From Druceiella hillmani (lineage: Eukaryota; Arthropoda; Insecta; Lepidoptera; Hepialidae): a stretch of DNA of 64,000 nucleotides. The notes under the pieces are model-generated. The model was not told the origin of the DNA and searched no databases. It saw only the letters and a list, made by a program, of their open reading frames with translations. Made by a program: the position numbers and the translations under genes. The stretch spans positions 19,028,001 to 19,092,000 of the forward strand of contig JAYKKI010000039.1 of the NCBI GenBank assembly GCA_039881145.1, given 5' to 3'. Shown piece by piece: positions 34,867 to 46,164 of the stretch (position 1 is its first letter; each line of letters starts with the position of its first letter).

Positions 34867-36642
34867 ATCTATCAGTACATTATGACTTTTTCAAAATGTT
34901 TGATGTAGCATCTTAAAGTTTAAAACTTGATAAGAGTCCAGCTACAGATCAGAAAAGTTGTCACCATCGTTGAATCTTCCGTTACCCTGATATCTACGTA
35001 AACATTCATAGTTTAAATATGAACTTTGGATACCAATCGGTTGAGGTCGGGCGCAGATAGCTACTAAAAGACTATATATTAAGGCATGTATGGGAGGCCC
35101 CAACTCTTATCGCGTATCAAATGTTTGCATTTGTCAAACCGCGTACCAACCTAGATATACAAACTTATCTTTCATTGTTACCTACCTCTTGAGAAGTCTT
35201 ACGTGGGTTTTACCTTCCACCTACCAGCATACTTGCTATTTGGGGCTTACGTGTAAAATCAAGGTGACAAAACAGAATATTATTTGAACCGTGGATAGTT
35301 ATTTTTTAGTTAAATTAAATACATGTTTCAGATTACCTAAAGAAGGCTTTGAGATCTATATGAAATTAAACTCAAACTAACTGAAATTCTGAGTTATTCC
35401 TGAAGGAAAATAAATATAAATTGTAATAGTAATAATATTAGTTATATTACATTAAAAAAAACTCTGGATTTTAATGAATGAAAACTTACTTTTTCTTGAC
35501 AGCTTTTAGGTGCCCTGTACTTATAAATAATGCTTTAAGAAAATGAATATATATATGTACTATAATATGAGATAACGTATAGAAATGTATAACACATACA
35601 ACAATAGACAAGATAGAGATAGAAAAGAATATTATGAAATCTCATTTGTTAAATTTCAGTTTCGAGGCCCAGTATGCATTTATCTATTCGATGTTGTGCA
35701 AGTTGTTGGAATAATATCAAAGATTGCATAATACTGGTATCTCTATATGCATAAAAATAATCATGCATCATTTATGCTGCCCACGTTAATTTCGACCTTA
35801 GCGAGAAATTGTTGGCGATATTTAAAGTAACAAAATCCATCGTCTTATAAGATTAATATTCATAATATATGTGGTATCTGTAAAAAAATATTTTAATACT
35901 GGCCATTTATTTTAATATACATATAACCTTCTATTAATCTATGGTTTGGCATAGAATTCCAAATTTGAATGTATTTTGATTTAAATCTATAGAAATTCAT
36001 TCTGATGGTATTCCGCTTTCAAAATTAGTTTTTCATTTGTCTTGTTCTTTATTTGAATTATTTTATAGTTGTCATTATGAAAATTTTTACTATTTTTAAT
36101 ACAAGTTTCGCCGTGCCAGTATAGTCCAAGAGTTTCGGTGAGTATTTAATTGGTATTTAACTTACAGTGTATTTCCAGTACAATTTTCGAATTGGAAATA
36201 GCTTGTGCGCCCCTCTGCGTATAAATTTAAGCTGCTGCGGTGGGGGTGTAGCCAGAGACTCGCATTTGACTATTGCTGGACTGGAGGATTCGACGTTCAC
36301 CAGATCTATGTTCACTATAAGTCAGGAAAAATCTCGCTGGGTCGATTACCAATAAATACTCCTCAGTTTGAGACTATTTCCTTTTTAATTATTTTACTAA
36401 TTATAAAGTTTATTATTACTAGAATTGTAGCGAAATGGATGTCGACCCGATGAACTGATCGATGTCAATGATTTTGTAGCGTCGCGACTCCTCTTATATG
36501 CCGCTAAGTGATTCCTTTGTACGGCCGCTGGTTGTCACAACAGGGGTTACGAACACAGGGCCTTCCAATCGTCACATAGATTGGTGCGCCCATCCGGAAC
36601 ACAGAGATTAACTGATGCATGTAAAGAAACATGTTCTTTTCG
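34867..36642. other. AT-rich DNA with an unrecognised open segment
   Basis: At 36167-36453 two overlapping plus-strand frames (62 and 82 codons) lie in a less AT-rich block. GTGAGT at about 36138 and TTACAG and TTCCAG at about 36168-36179 would make a very short intron, but no homology supports a gene. GC-richer sequence continues to about 36600. Confidence 0.35.
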
Positions 36643-36720
36643 TGTTTCTAAAGCTACTGAATCTAAAATTATAAATAATTATCGGAAAATGTAAACGGTG
36701 ATTCTAGATAACATAGTTTT
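36643..36720 (+). repeat. Third relative of the 22.8-kb repeat
   Basis: TTCTAAAGCTACTGAATCTA followed by AAATTATAAATAA and GATTCTAGATAACAT matches the 3' half of the repeats at 22791-23211 (GAAGCTACTCAATCTAAAAT, AATTCTAGATGT). Confidence 0.65.
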
Positions 36721-38240
36721 TGAAATATTCCCGCTAATATTTGTGTACTCCCACTTAATTATATCAGGCATTATTAAATACTTATTGCACTAGGAAGTTA
36801 ATATTAGTGAGGGTTTGTGATAGATAAAGTAATTTTAACTTCAAACGAAGTACGGAACTATCAACACAGAAGACTCGCACTTGGTCTATTTTTTAAATTA
36901 CATTTAAATTGACATCAATGTAAGTATTTGCTACTTATTTGTCAAGAGATTTGTATCAAATATTTTTATTCAATAATTATTCAGCAAATTCTATGGTTGG
37001 TTTTTTGACTGGACTCCGTTTAAAGAATACTGAATAAATTTTGAATTAATAAATACTGAACAGATAGATTTTTACTATTACTTTTATTAAAATCAGTCTG
37101 AAAAAGAATGAGGTAATTATTGTCTTTGGAATTAATTATTCGTTCGTTTGTTTGTACTCATATCACTTTAAAAGTGCACAGTAAGTTAGGTTATAATTTT
37201 CATTCTTATATTTAGTAAAATCTTGAAATGATACTTAAATATGAATTAAATATTTTGGAATAACTAAATGGACTCATTTTTGTTAATAAACAAGTAGTAC
37301 GTATACAAAAAAACTAGAACTGAAATAAAGATCATTACGGCGGGACACAGCCGCAAACACATCTATTTGCACAATAAGAATACTACAAATGCATACTTGT
37401 ATATAACGACACATTCGACAGTGAAATTAGAAATTTGCGGCTTGACATGGCATCTGCCATTAAAGTAAACTTTCTTCTAACATTTGGGACGACTGCAAAA
37501 TTCTGTCTTTTTGTGGCGAAGTAAATAGTATTTCTTAAATGTACAATACAAGGTTTATTAATTTTTTTTCATTATATTTATTTATGTCTTGCCCAATTTA
37601 CTGCCTCGGTTAAAATGATCAACATACTTGTTACACAGCGCAACATTCGCATTCTGTCAGCAGCAGTTAGCGAATTTATTACTAAAAGAGCTCTCTTACA
37701 GACAACTACAATACAATAATAGCGAAATGCTGTTCCAGTGATATGTCGTTCAATATTGATACATACTGGTTTATGGCAGTATATAAATAATAAACATTTT
37801 TAAGTCAGATAAAAATGCTTCACAAAGGTGAATCGTTATAATCAAAAGTCCATACCGTGTTTCTTTTTTTTTTCTTTTATAAATATTAAATATTTATTTT
37901 CATATTTATATCTAGAGATAAGTTTACAAGAGTTAATTATAACTAATAATAAGGCAAAATCGACGAAAAACATAATCACAAATCATCCTTTGGCCATATA
38001 CGTAATAAAATAGGTCATAAAGTTAAAACAGCAGTGAGAGAAGGAGCAAGAAGATCCGCATACGACGGAGGCCGAGAATAACCGCCGACCACGAAAAAAG
38101 TAAGTTACTGTAGAAAATTTATTATAAAAATGAAACTGACAATTTGTTCTGAAAATTAGTCGGTTTTTTATTCCGATACTTAATTAGTTAACAGAAAAAA
38201 GAATCACCGTTATCGGTCAAGTATTGTGTGTGCGTACATT
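36721..38240. other. AT-rich DNA, nothing recognised
   Basis: No supported reading frame, RNA gene or repeat. Confidence 0.5.
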
Positions 38241-38373
38241 TGTACGTATGCATGTCAATTTTAGTACGTACGCAAGTGTATTTATATCGTTATGTACGTA
38301 TGCAAGTATATTTATATAGTAATGTACGTAGGCATGTCAACTTTAGTACGTATGCAAGTATATTTATATCGTA
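38241..38373. repeat. Short compound minisatellite of TGTACGTATGCA units
   Basis: Alternating blocks TGTACGTATGCATGTCAA, TTTTAGTACGTACGCAAG and TGTATTTATATCGT recur about three times with changes. Together they form a partial higher-order duplication. Confidence 0.8.
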
Positions 38374-38589
38374 AAAAATATTTAAAAATATCAAAATATA
38401 GTATATTTTTTAGACGACGGTCCTCTTTCAAAAAAGCTTGATTACTTGTAAAGTTACCCGAGCAATCATGATTTATATCGTCAAAACTCGAAAGTTGGGT
38501 TTTAATCGAGAGTAAAGAACACACTTGCGGGGTGTACAGTATGCCATAAAATTAAATTATATAAAACCAATTGAGTGCGTGCACCTGAG

Positions 38590-38617
38590 TACACGTGACC
38601 GTAGTGAAACTTCTTTG
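38590..38617 (-). repeat. Family B terminus (inverted)
   Basis: GTACACGTGACCGTAGTGAA followed by ACTTCTTTG is the reverse complement of the 20911-20940 block with two changes. It lies 30 bases outside the MITE at 38646. Confidence 0.6.
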
Positions 38618-38645
38618 GGGATATAAACTTTGATGTCTAAATGTT

Positions 38646-39051
38646 CACGGTGTCCGGGAATAAGTGTCGGACAAAGAACGACGTTCGTTGACTGAAAAAT
38701 AGTTGATTGTCGTTAAAATAAAATTTAAAAGGTGACTTTTTTTCTAAAAATTGAAAATGTTGAGAAAATTTAAATTATGAATATAATAATTATTTGTCAT
38801 CTTTTTCGTACATACGATATTTGCGCACATTATTCAGCGCTGCTCAGGGAAATAACCCGCGAACAGCTGCGAAGACATCTATCTATCCGGGTAAGCACCG
38901 CACTCCAGGAAAGTGTTGGGTGTGTTAAAAAGAGTTATGTTATTATTTTTTCCGCACTCAATTAGAAATAGTGCACCATTTACAATTTATTCCTTTATAG
39001 CCAACGAATAGCGTCTTCCTTTGTCCGACACTTATTCCCGGACACCGTGTA
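38646..39051. mobile_element. MITE with about 30-45 bp terminal inverted repeats (mariner/Tc1-like)
   Basis: The left end reads CACGGTGTCCGGGAATAAGTG then TCGGACAAAG. The right end is its exact reverse complement over about 30 bases, and weaker similarity continues (AACGACG-TTCGTTG against GAAGACGC-ATTCGTTGG). The right flank has TA next to the repeat, as for Tc1/mariner elements. The left flank TA is not intact. The interior of about 330 bases has no transposase. The 62-codon frame at 38777-38965 is unsupported. Confidence 0.85.
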
Positions 39052-39420
39052 TAGTAATGGGTAAAACGACAGAGAGTCAGAGAGAGAAAGAGAGGGAAGA
39101 GGATAAACACGAATTAATAAAAAAATTAAAATTCGTGTAAGATTTTAATACTACACGTTCAGAAAAATTAGTAAGATGTCATTAAAATCGACGTAAACAA
39201 CTAATAAAATCGTCATATGAATTTACTTAGACAATACAGAGCACGGGTAAATGCGGCTGAAGGAAGTCGGGATGTACCGGCTCCTGTCGTAAGTTATATT
39301 TACGACAGCTATATGTGCAGGTTCATTGCAGATTTAGAAATAAATTGTTTTTAGTCTTGTAATGAAGTACAGGTAAAATTATCATAAATAGATAAATAAA
39401 ACGACATTTTAACGGTTTAC
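39052..39420. other. AT-rich DNA, nothing recognised
   Basis: Includes a GAGAGA-rich run at 39070-39100. No other feature. Confidence 0.5.
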
Positions 39421-39693
39421 TTTTGACACACATAACGTACGATATAACTGATGACAGTAGTGAGCGTCATTTTTGTTTGTTTTCGCCCGTGTGTACCACT
39501 TCTTGTCTGTCAATCGTGTTTATCTATCTCTTTCGGTTGTTAGCTAAGTATCTATTTTCCGTCCTTTTTGCGACAGATTCATTTCATCCAGACGTCACAA
39601 CTAAGCGTTGTATGAAAACTTTGCATGAAAAACGTCGCATGAAATTGGGCCTTGAAATTTTATTCTCGTCGCGCCCAAAGAAGTTTCACTGGA
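39421..39693 (+). repeat. Dispersed repeat family B, plus-strand copy
   Basis: Antiparallel partner of 20175-20435, with the same landmarks in the same order, ending in CAAAGAAGTTTCACT. It accounts for the first 90 or so codons of the 150-codon open frame at 39423-39875, the longest coding-looking plus-strand frame in this part of the window. That frame is therefore very unlikely to be a host gene. The remaining codons (to 39875) lie outside the repeat and are unrecognised. Confidence 0.85.
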
Positions 39694-40222
39694 AAAATGA
39701 CATGTCAGTGAATTACAGAATAGAGACGATGAAGGATGAGGTATTGAAGGATCTTCTACTCGTAGATTATCTTAGAAAACGCCATTTCGAACGACCTTTG
39801 AATGGAGATAGTGAGGGTGCACTTTGTACGTTTATATTTAGGTGGTTCCATAATTTTTGGGTTAAAGGAGGTTGAGAAATGTTTCCTGGTCTTTAATAAT
39901 CAAATCAAGTTCAAGGTATAGTCAGTCAAGGTGAAGGTGTGAAAGGGTTATTAAGAATATTATTTAAAAAATAGAGGAGACCCGTGAGAAGGGAAAGTTA
40001 AGTCACAAGACAAGAATTAAATTACGCAGTCGTGAGAAATAAAACAACGAAGTCAAATTATTAAAAGAAAAATCAAAATTCAAAACGCAGAAGTCGTATG
40101 TTTAACTAATAACAAGAAAGAGACGGAAACAACCGAAGACACCCGAAGATACCACTGGCGGTATGTTGGAACACTCGTTCGTGTCACCTTCGCCAATTAT
40201 TCCCGTACATTTTCTTTTACTG
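39694..40222. other. Unassigned DNA
   Basis: Holds the end of the 150-codon frame (to 39875) and AT-rich DNA. Nothing recognised. Confidence 0.4.
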
Positions 40223-40320
40223 TGACGCTTCGTAAGGTGTTTCACTTCAAAAAAAAAGAAAATGTATAAAATAATGCTTAGACGCTTTGTACGATGCTTC
40301 ACTTCAAAAAAAAATAGAAG
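40223..40320. repeat. Two-copy 59-bp repeat
   Basis: ACGCTTCGTAAGGTGTTTCA and ACGCTTTGTACGATGCTTCA, each followed by CTTCAAAAAAAAA and a GTATA-ATAA block. Confidence 0.8.
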
Positions 40321-40338
40321 GTATATAATAAGCGGTGA

Positions 40339-40530
40339 GGTTACGAATATCAAACCATTTGAGTCGTGATCTATGTCGAATATCTAACTTTATGAGTCGT
40401 GATCGATGACGAATGTCTAATCGTATGAGTCGTGATCGATGTCGAATATCTAACCATTTGAACCATGATCGATGTCGAATATCCAACCATTTGAGTCATG
40501 ATCGATGTCGAATATGTAACCATCGCTATC
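40339..40530. repeat. 33-bp minisatellite, about 5.5 copies
   Basis: Units TTTGAGTCGTGATCGATGTC followed by GAATATCTAACCA, with substitutions. Thirty-three is a multiple of three, so both strands read as 11-residue peptide repeats (minus DIRHRSRLIRL, plus RDRCRISNHLS). The simultaneous open frames on both strands argue for a repeat artefact. Confidence 0.93.
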
Positions 40531-40734
40531 GATGTTCAAATATTATTTATAGTCACGCTTTTTGGGTCTGTTATATTTTACTAATAACAACGACAAAAAT
40601 ATCATAGGTCATTTGGTATTTTTCCTGAGATTTGGTTTATCATTACGCTCCATTGTTACCTAAAAAAGAACAAACACTGCCATATCGCAAATAACTCTCC
40701 CCCCATTAACACAAAGCAATATCCTCAACATTTG

Positions 40735-40855
40735 TTTCGTTATCGTGGTCGGGAAGTTTGGCCGGCCAGCGTCCGCGATAACTGACGGCCACCGGACGCT
40801 GCGGCGCCGATAAGCGCATAAACGGTAAGATACCGGCCGACGATACGCTCTTAAA
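40735..40855. promoter_or_regulatory. GC-rich island with clustered GATA-type sites (candidate enhancer)
   Basis: Abruptly GC-rich within AT-rich DNA. GATA cores appear as GCGATAACTG, CCGATAAGCG, GTAAGATACCG and GACGATACG within about 90 bases. There are also a palindromic GGCCGGCC and two GACGGCC/ACGGCC-like blocks. GATA clusters are common in insect fat-body and gut enhancers. That role is inference, and an old repeat is an alternative. Confidence 0.3.
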
Positions 40856-41962
40856 TTAGTGTTCACTTAAATGCACGGACGTTTCATCGAATTGGGACCA
40901 CCAGGAATTTGGAATTATCACATCGTCTTGAATCTTTGTATCAAATAAATATTTCATTTATGTGTCAGTATTTGATTATTACACAGACAAATACAAAAAT
41001 GCACAGACACTTAATGCCGCTAATCTTTGACATAATTTAATTCTCCATAATTACTGGCTCAAAGACAACGAACGCAGCGCAAGAGTGTGAACCGAAACTC
41101 GTTTTCTACCAGATCACGCGAGCTGCGAAGCGAGATCCGAGACAAGATCCAAGGCGAGTCTAATTGAGGTATTAGGGTTACAGTTGGTGTCATTTTCTCG
41201 CTCAAAGTGCTACGAGCGAGCGTGAATATACCCACTGTTTCATATATCATGTGCATATACAAATCCCCAATAGTCCATGCAATTTATTTGCTTAAAAGTG
41301 CAATTTATGCAATTTATTTGTTTGAATACCGCATTTAGACTTGTTGCCCTATTCGACTTGCGGCTTTAGAATCAAGATTGAGGAGTATTTCAGTGGTTTC
41401 CGGCGCACTCCCAATCTATAAAAGATTCTATGTTTGTGTTTGTGTATATTTTGACAATTGTTTCTGTTTATTGTCCCTTACTGCCTTGTTTTCTTAAACG
41501 TTTGATTATTTTATGTTGCCTTAATTAAAAGTGAATTAAAACTCTATACATATTTTTTGCAAACAATTGCAGAATATGTATTTCATTGTTCTTCGATTAA
41601 TTGTACTGGTAAATCGGCTTGAAGTAAATTGGAAATTTAAGAAAAATATTGCCTTTTTCGTAAGTAAGTGTGTGAAGAAAGAAATGTCTGTATAAACGTA
41701 AGTATTTTTGTAAGTGAATAAATTTCCTATTTTCCGCCATAACTTCCAAACTATCAAAAACGATTTTCATAAAAGGAGGTTTCCTTTTTACTTATATTAA
41801 TCATTCTGATAACGTGGACAATTTTTTTATAATTCGATATGGCGACCGTTGAAAGTTTAAGATCCGTGATGAAAGTTCATAAAAGAAAGGGTCTTAAAAG
41901 TGAAATTAAGAAATATATTGAATATAAAAAAAATATTGAAACAAGTTATTCAGTGACTTCTC
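40856..41962. other. AT-rich DNA, nothing certain
   Basis: A GC-richer stretch at 41060-41230 covers an unrecognised 67-codon minus frame. The rest is AT-rich. Confidence 0.45.
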
Positions 41963-42200
41963 TGTAATTGCAATCAGGCATTTTTTTCTGTTAATTGAGA
42001 GAATGTAATTGCAATCAGGCATTTTTTTCTGTTAATTGAGAGAATGTAATTGCAATCAGGCATTTTTTTCTGTTAATTGAGAGAATGTAATTGCAATCAG
42101 ACGTTTTTTTCTGTTAATTGAGAGAATGTAATTGCAATCAGACGTTTTTTTCTGTTAATTGAGAGAATGTAATTGCAATCAGGCGTTTTTTTTTGTTAAT
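41963..42200. repeat. 41-bp tandem repeat, about 5.8 copies
   Basis: Units GTAATTGCAATCAGGCATTT followed by TTTTCTGTTAATTGAGAGAAT. The first units carry GGCATTT, the next two GACGTTT and the last GGCGTTT, so variants are clustered along the array. Otherwise near-identical, indicating recent expansion. Confidence 0.97.
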
Positions 42201-42370
42201 GTTGAGATTCTAAATTCATGAATTCTGCTTTAGTTTTACTTTTTAAGTTATACTTTATTATTCACGTATCTTGTAGAGATGACGATCATTTATGAATTAC
42301 ATAGTTCTTACTACATAGTCTTCATCTTCATTGTTCTTACTTACATAGTTCATTTACGAATTACATAGGC

Positions 42371-42640
42371 CTTCCATACGATGATATCGCCAACAGCCGT
42401 GAGCTCGGCCGCCAACGGATCGGATCCGTCTAAACGTCTCCGTGTATTCTTTCGCACACAAGAAGCCAGCTTGCGTCAGTCGGTGGGCAGCGCCGCGTTT
42501 GCGCAATGCACGTTTTGTATTCCGCGGGAAATCGAGAAAGTCTTTTCTGACACCGCGTCGCCTTTGGTTGCTAATCGACGACCGCTCTACCACTGGGGCC
42601 GTCGAGAATTTACATTGGCTTATAAGTGACTAAACCGTAT
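42371..42640. other. GC-rich segment with overlapping open frames on both strands
   Basis: About 270 bases of clearly higher GC. Open frames of 79 codons (minus, 42593-42354), 82 codons (plus, 42381-42629) and 63 codons (plus, 42442-42633) overlap, and none is recognised. On the minus strand CAGTGGTAGAGCGGTCG is a fair pol III A box, and CTCGATTTCCCGCGG about 45 bases on is a poor B box, so a decayed tRNA-derived SINE is possible. An exon or regulatory island is also possible. Confidence 0.35.
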
Positions 42641-43034
42641 TCCTAGCAGGGAGATGGATCCACGTAACCTAAACGTATTCAGATCAGGGAACTCTGCAGA
42701 GTGCTTCAGATAAAACACAGGAATTAATGGTGTCGTAAGTACAGCATGATAATTATTAAATTTATATTGCACACGGCCTTCGAGCGAATTGAGCAGAGGC
42801 GTACTCTATTATCAGTAGACGCGTGACCGGAATTGCCTAGTTTTCCTCGTTATATTTTGCGACCGAAGATATATATGTAATACTAGATAGGCCCTGCCTA
42901 CACAACAAGAGCATAAAAAACGTCTACAACCGATTGTGTACAATTCACACAACTTAACATCAGTTTAAGTCAGTTACTTACGGTAGCTGGCGTAAGGCGG
43001 TCGTATGTCAATAGATAATTTTGTCGTGAAAAAT
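42641..43034. other. Unassigned DNA
   Basis: No supported feature between the GC-rich segment and the 107-bp array. Confidence 0.45.
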
Positions 43035-43775
43035 AACGTTTGATAAATATTACACGATTTTCAACTGAACAAACCCTATTACATACTGATCTCACTGTTC
43101 TCGGGAAATATGCGAAGTAAACTAGTAACGTGAATATCATCAACGTTTGATAAATATCACACGATTTTCAATTGAACAAACCCTATTACATACTGATCTC
43201 ACCATCCTCGGGAAATATGCGAAGTAAACTAGTAACGTGAATATCATCAACGTTTGATAAACATCACACGATTTTCAACTAAACAAACCCTATTACATAC
43301 TGATCTCACCGTCCTCGGGAAATATGCGAAGTAAACTAGTAACGTGAATATCATCAACGTTTGATAAACATCACACGATTTTCAACTAAACAAACCCTAT
43401 TACATACTGATCTCACCGTCCTCGGGAAATATGCGAAGTAAACTAGTAACGTGAATATCATCAACGTTTGATAAATATTACACGATTTTCAACTAAACAA
43501 ACCCTATTACATACTGATCTCACCGTCCTCGGGAAATATGCCAAATAAATAAGTATCTGCAAATTAGTAGCGTGAATATCATCAACGTTTGATAAATATC
43601 ATACGATTTTTAATTGAACAAACCCTATTACGTACTGATCTCACCATCTTATGCAAATATGCGAAATAAATATCTGTAAACTATTAGCGTGAATGTCATT
43701 AACGTTTGATAAAAATCATACGATTTTCAATTGAACAAAACCTATTACGTAATAATCCTACTGTCCTTAAATAAT
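43035..43775. repeat. 107-bp satellite, about 7 copies, decaying toward the 3' side
   Basis: Units start at 43035, 43142, 43249, 43356, 43463, 43584 and 43701 with AACGTTTGATAAA and contain CACGATTTTCAA, CAAACCCTATTACATACTGA and AACTAGTAACGTGAATATCA. The first four spacings are exactly 107. The later spacings are 121 and 117, with insertions and more substitutions. Homogenised units at one side and diverged ones at the other is typical of a satellite edge. Confidence 0.97.
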
Positions 43776-44059
43776 AAACGAAAAAAAAAAATTTAGTTTT
43801 TAATTGTTACAAATACGTGAATCGTTATATCAACTTCTTATAGAACCTTTAAGTTAAATATTTTTATACCCTTTTTTTGAGTTTTATAATGAAATGAGGG
43901 TCATATGTCTATAATTCATGCCTGTCTGTCTGTGACAGTCATAAAATGTTTACTATTTTAAATTTACGTGCAAAAAAGACGACTGGCCGAAGCCCATATA
44001 CTGTTGGGGAACATTGGTTTTATTCTTGTAACACCATAGGGTGTAAGAATATAATATGC

Positions 44060-44780
44060 TGTCAAGCACGAGTGGAACTCGCACTGCGAGGGTTCCGTAC
44101 ACATTTAGGCATTTATAAACATTTAATGGTACATAATATTCCTATTAAACTATTTACAAAATTTGATTTTTTTGGAAAGAAACTACCTACTATATCTTTC
44201 ACAGGCGCATATTTGAAAAAATATTTTTAAGTGATATAACAATTTAAAAATTTTTGAACTTTTTCCTTTACTTGTGCTGTGAGACCTTGCTTTTTTGGTT
44301 CTTGCCAAATTTCATGATTCTAGGGCAACGGGAAGTACCCTCCTATAGGTTTTGATTTATTTGCGAGTGTCAAAATATACGGTATAAATGGCCGTATTTT
44401 TTTATTTAGAAATTTGACTTACACCTCTAAGAGACTGTAGACCTAAGTATTTGACATTAATTTCAATTTGATAGCTCCACGCATTCCTGACAAAAATGGT
44501 ATTGACAGACAGAAAGATAGACGGACAGCAAAGTGATCTTATACGGGTTCCTTTTTTCCTTTTGAGGTACGGAAATGACACTTTTAATAGAACAAATAAA
44601 AAAATAAGATTCTTAAAAGTTTTATTTAAATCGTCAATCAGGCAAATTTTTAAATCTTGTATTTTTTATCATTTATCAGGTTATTTTTCATATTGATGTG
44701 CAAACACTATTTCTACTAAACTGTTTGTACCAACAAGATGAAACAAAATGCAGGTTGTGTCTGGTTATATCTTCCATGCA
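44060..44780 (+). repeat. Dispersed repeat family A, longest copy
   Basis: Begins CACGAGTGGAACTCGCACTG then GGGTTCCGTACACATTTAGG. It passes ATATCTTTCACAGG, TTCTTGCCAAATTTCATGAT and GACAGACAGAAAGATAGACG, then GTGATCTTATACGGGTTCC, CTTTTGAGGTACGG and AATCGTCAATCAGGCAAAT, to the CAGGTTGTGT block near 44755. Colinear partners are at 4543 and 19198, with partial ones at 14330, 22452, 27548, 45235, 47590 and 57000. The 94-codon frame at 43946-44230 overlaps it and is not a gene. The layout is of a type widespread in Lepidoptera. The class is not clear to me. Confidence 0.78.
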
Positions 44781-45234
44781 CAGATGACATTTCATAAAAG
44801 TATGATACTAATGATACTAATTCATAAAAGTCGCAAACCTAACAGCGTTTAAGGTAACAGGGTCCAAGAAATGTCACGAAAATCTTGAAAAGACCGAAAA
44901 AGTTATCAATTTTGAAAATACAGAATGTATATATTGACATTCGTTCTGTCAGTTAAAAAACACTTTATACTTTATTAATTTAGGCGATGGCTACATATTA
45001 TAAAAAAGTAATCGGTACTTGTTATTTTTTGTAATCGTTTCTAAAAAGTTGATATGTAGGTATTTTGTTAGATTTTTATTGTTGCTTTATTACTTATTAA
45101 CGATTCTACACGTATTTAAAATATAATATATATTTGTTTATGAAGCTAGGTTTTGTATTATGGTTACAAATTCTGTTTCATTCTTTGCTTTTTTTTACTG
45201 TCATTTGTTATTGTCTACTTTTTACAATGGAAAA

Positions 45235-45420
45235 AATACTAGTTTTTTAGGTTTCCATCCCTCAAAATGAAAAAAAAACAAAACTCTTGTAGGAGCACTT
45301 GGTTGTTCATCCGTCTGTCTGTCAAAACCTTTTTTCTTAGAAACGATTTGAGGTATCAAATTGATATGAATATTAAGTATTGAGGTCTATAGCGTATTTT
45401 TTTGCATGCCATAGTCTAAT
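45235..45420 (-). repeat. Dispersed repeat family A, inverted fragment
   Basis: CCATCCCTCAAAATG, CTCTTGTAGGAGCACTTGGT, ATCCGTCTGTCTGTC, then CGATTTGAGGTATCAAATTG. This is the reverse orientation of the GACAGACAG to GAGGTACGG part of the 44-kb copy. The two face each other about 460 bases apart. Confidence 0.6.
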
Positions 45421-46164
45421 AGTCTCACTCACTGGTCATTAAAAGCCTTTAGGGTGCTTCCGGTGGACCTATACTCTTGAAAGTTATAATTGAAGGTTTT
45501 ATAACGCAACTAAAGGGTTAAATTCTAAAATCAATTATTTCTAAATCTACGTGTATTTATATATTTTTATAATTAATTTGTTTTACGCCTTTGAAAGACA
45601 TAGTAGTCAATAAATATATTTACGTTTCGAAAAATTAATGTTTGTGAACAGTTTAGTTAGAAATTTCTCTTAAATGTTTATAGGGACCTAAATATGTTAG
45701 AAACCCTTGTAGTGCCAGTTTAACTCGTGATTGGCAGGTTTTTTTTTAAATTACATTCTCTTTCAATTTCGCTGGCGTCCTTTTGCAAATAGACGCTTCA
45801 TATGGTGATTATACGATCTATATACAGCTAAATATTGAAAACAACGCTGTACATAGCTAAATATTTAAAACAAAATTTACTACCCCATATACGTAAAGGA
45901 GGATGGAGGGAGAGTAAATATATGTATTGCCTATTTAACAGAGTGGGGTGTCATTTAATATGTCTTTTATATGAAATGAAGTTCTATTTACCCTTCTTAA
46001 TTTTTGAAGCTCTCTTTGTGAATGATCCTCAGTAACGTGCGAGGCTTTCTTCCCAATATTTAAACTATGGGTCTGAAATCTGTGAAATCCTGAACTTTTA
46101 GTCATTTGACTAGAATTTTCAAATAAAATTACTTCGGTCAATATAGATAACCACAGAAATTTAC
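45421..46164. other. AT-rich DNA, nothing recognised
   Basis: Short frames at 45835-46035 (plus) and 45935-46141 (minus) overlap each other and are unrecognised. Confidence 0.45.

Noticed and set aside
36090..36453. Short intron-like GTGAGT...TTCCAG followed by open frames.
   Set aside because: The implied intron would be only about 42 bases. The two downstream frames compete and neither is recognised. There is no other support.
40304..40607. 11-residue peptide repeats on both strands.
   Set aside because: Explained by a 33-bp tandem repeat. Open frames on both strands are expected when the period is a multiple of three.
43946..44230. 94-codon plus-strand frame.
   Set aside because: Overlaps dispersed repeat family A. 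The partner copies do not keep the frame open.
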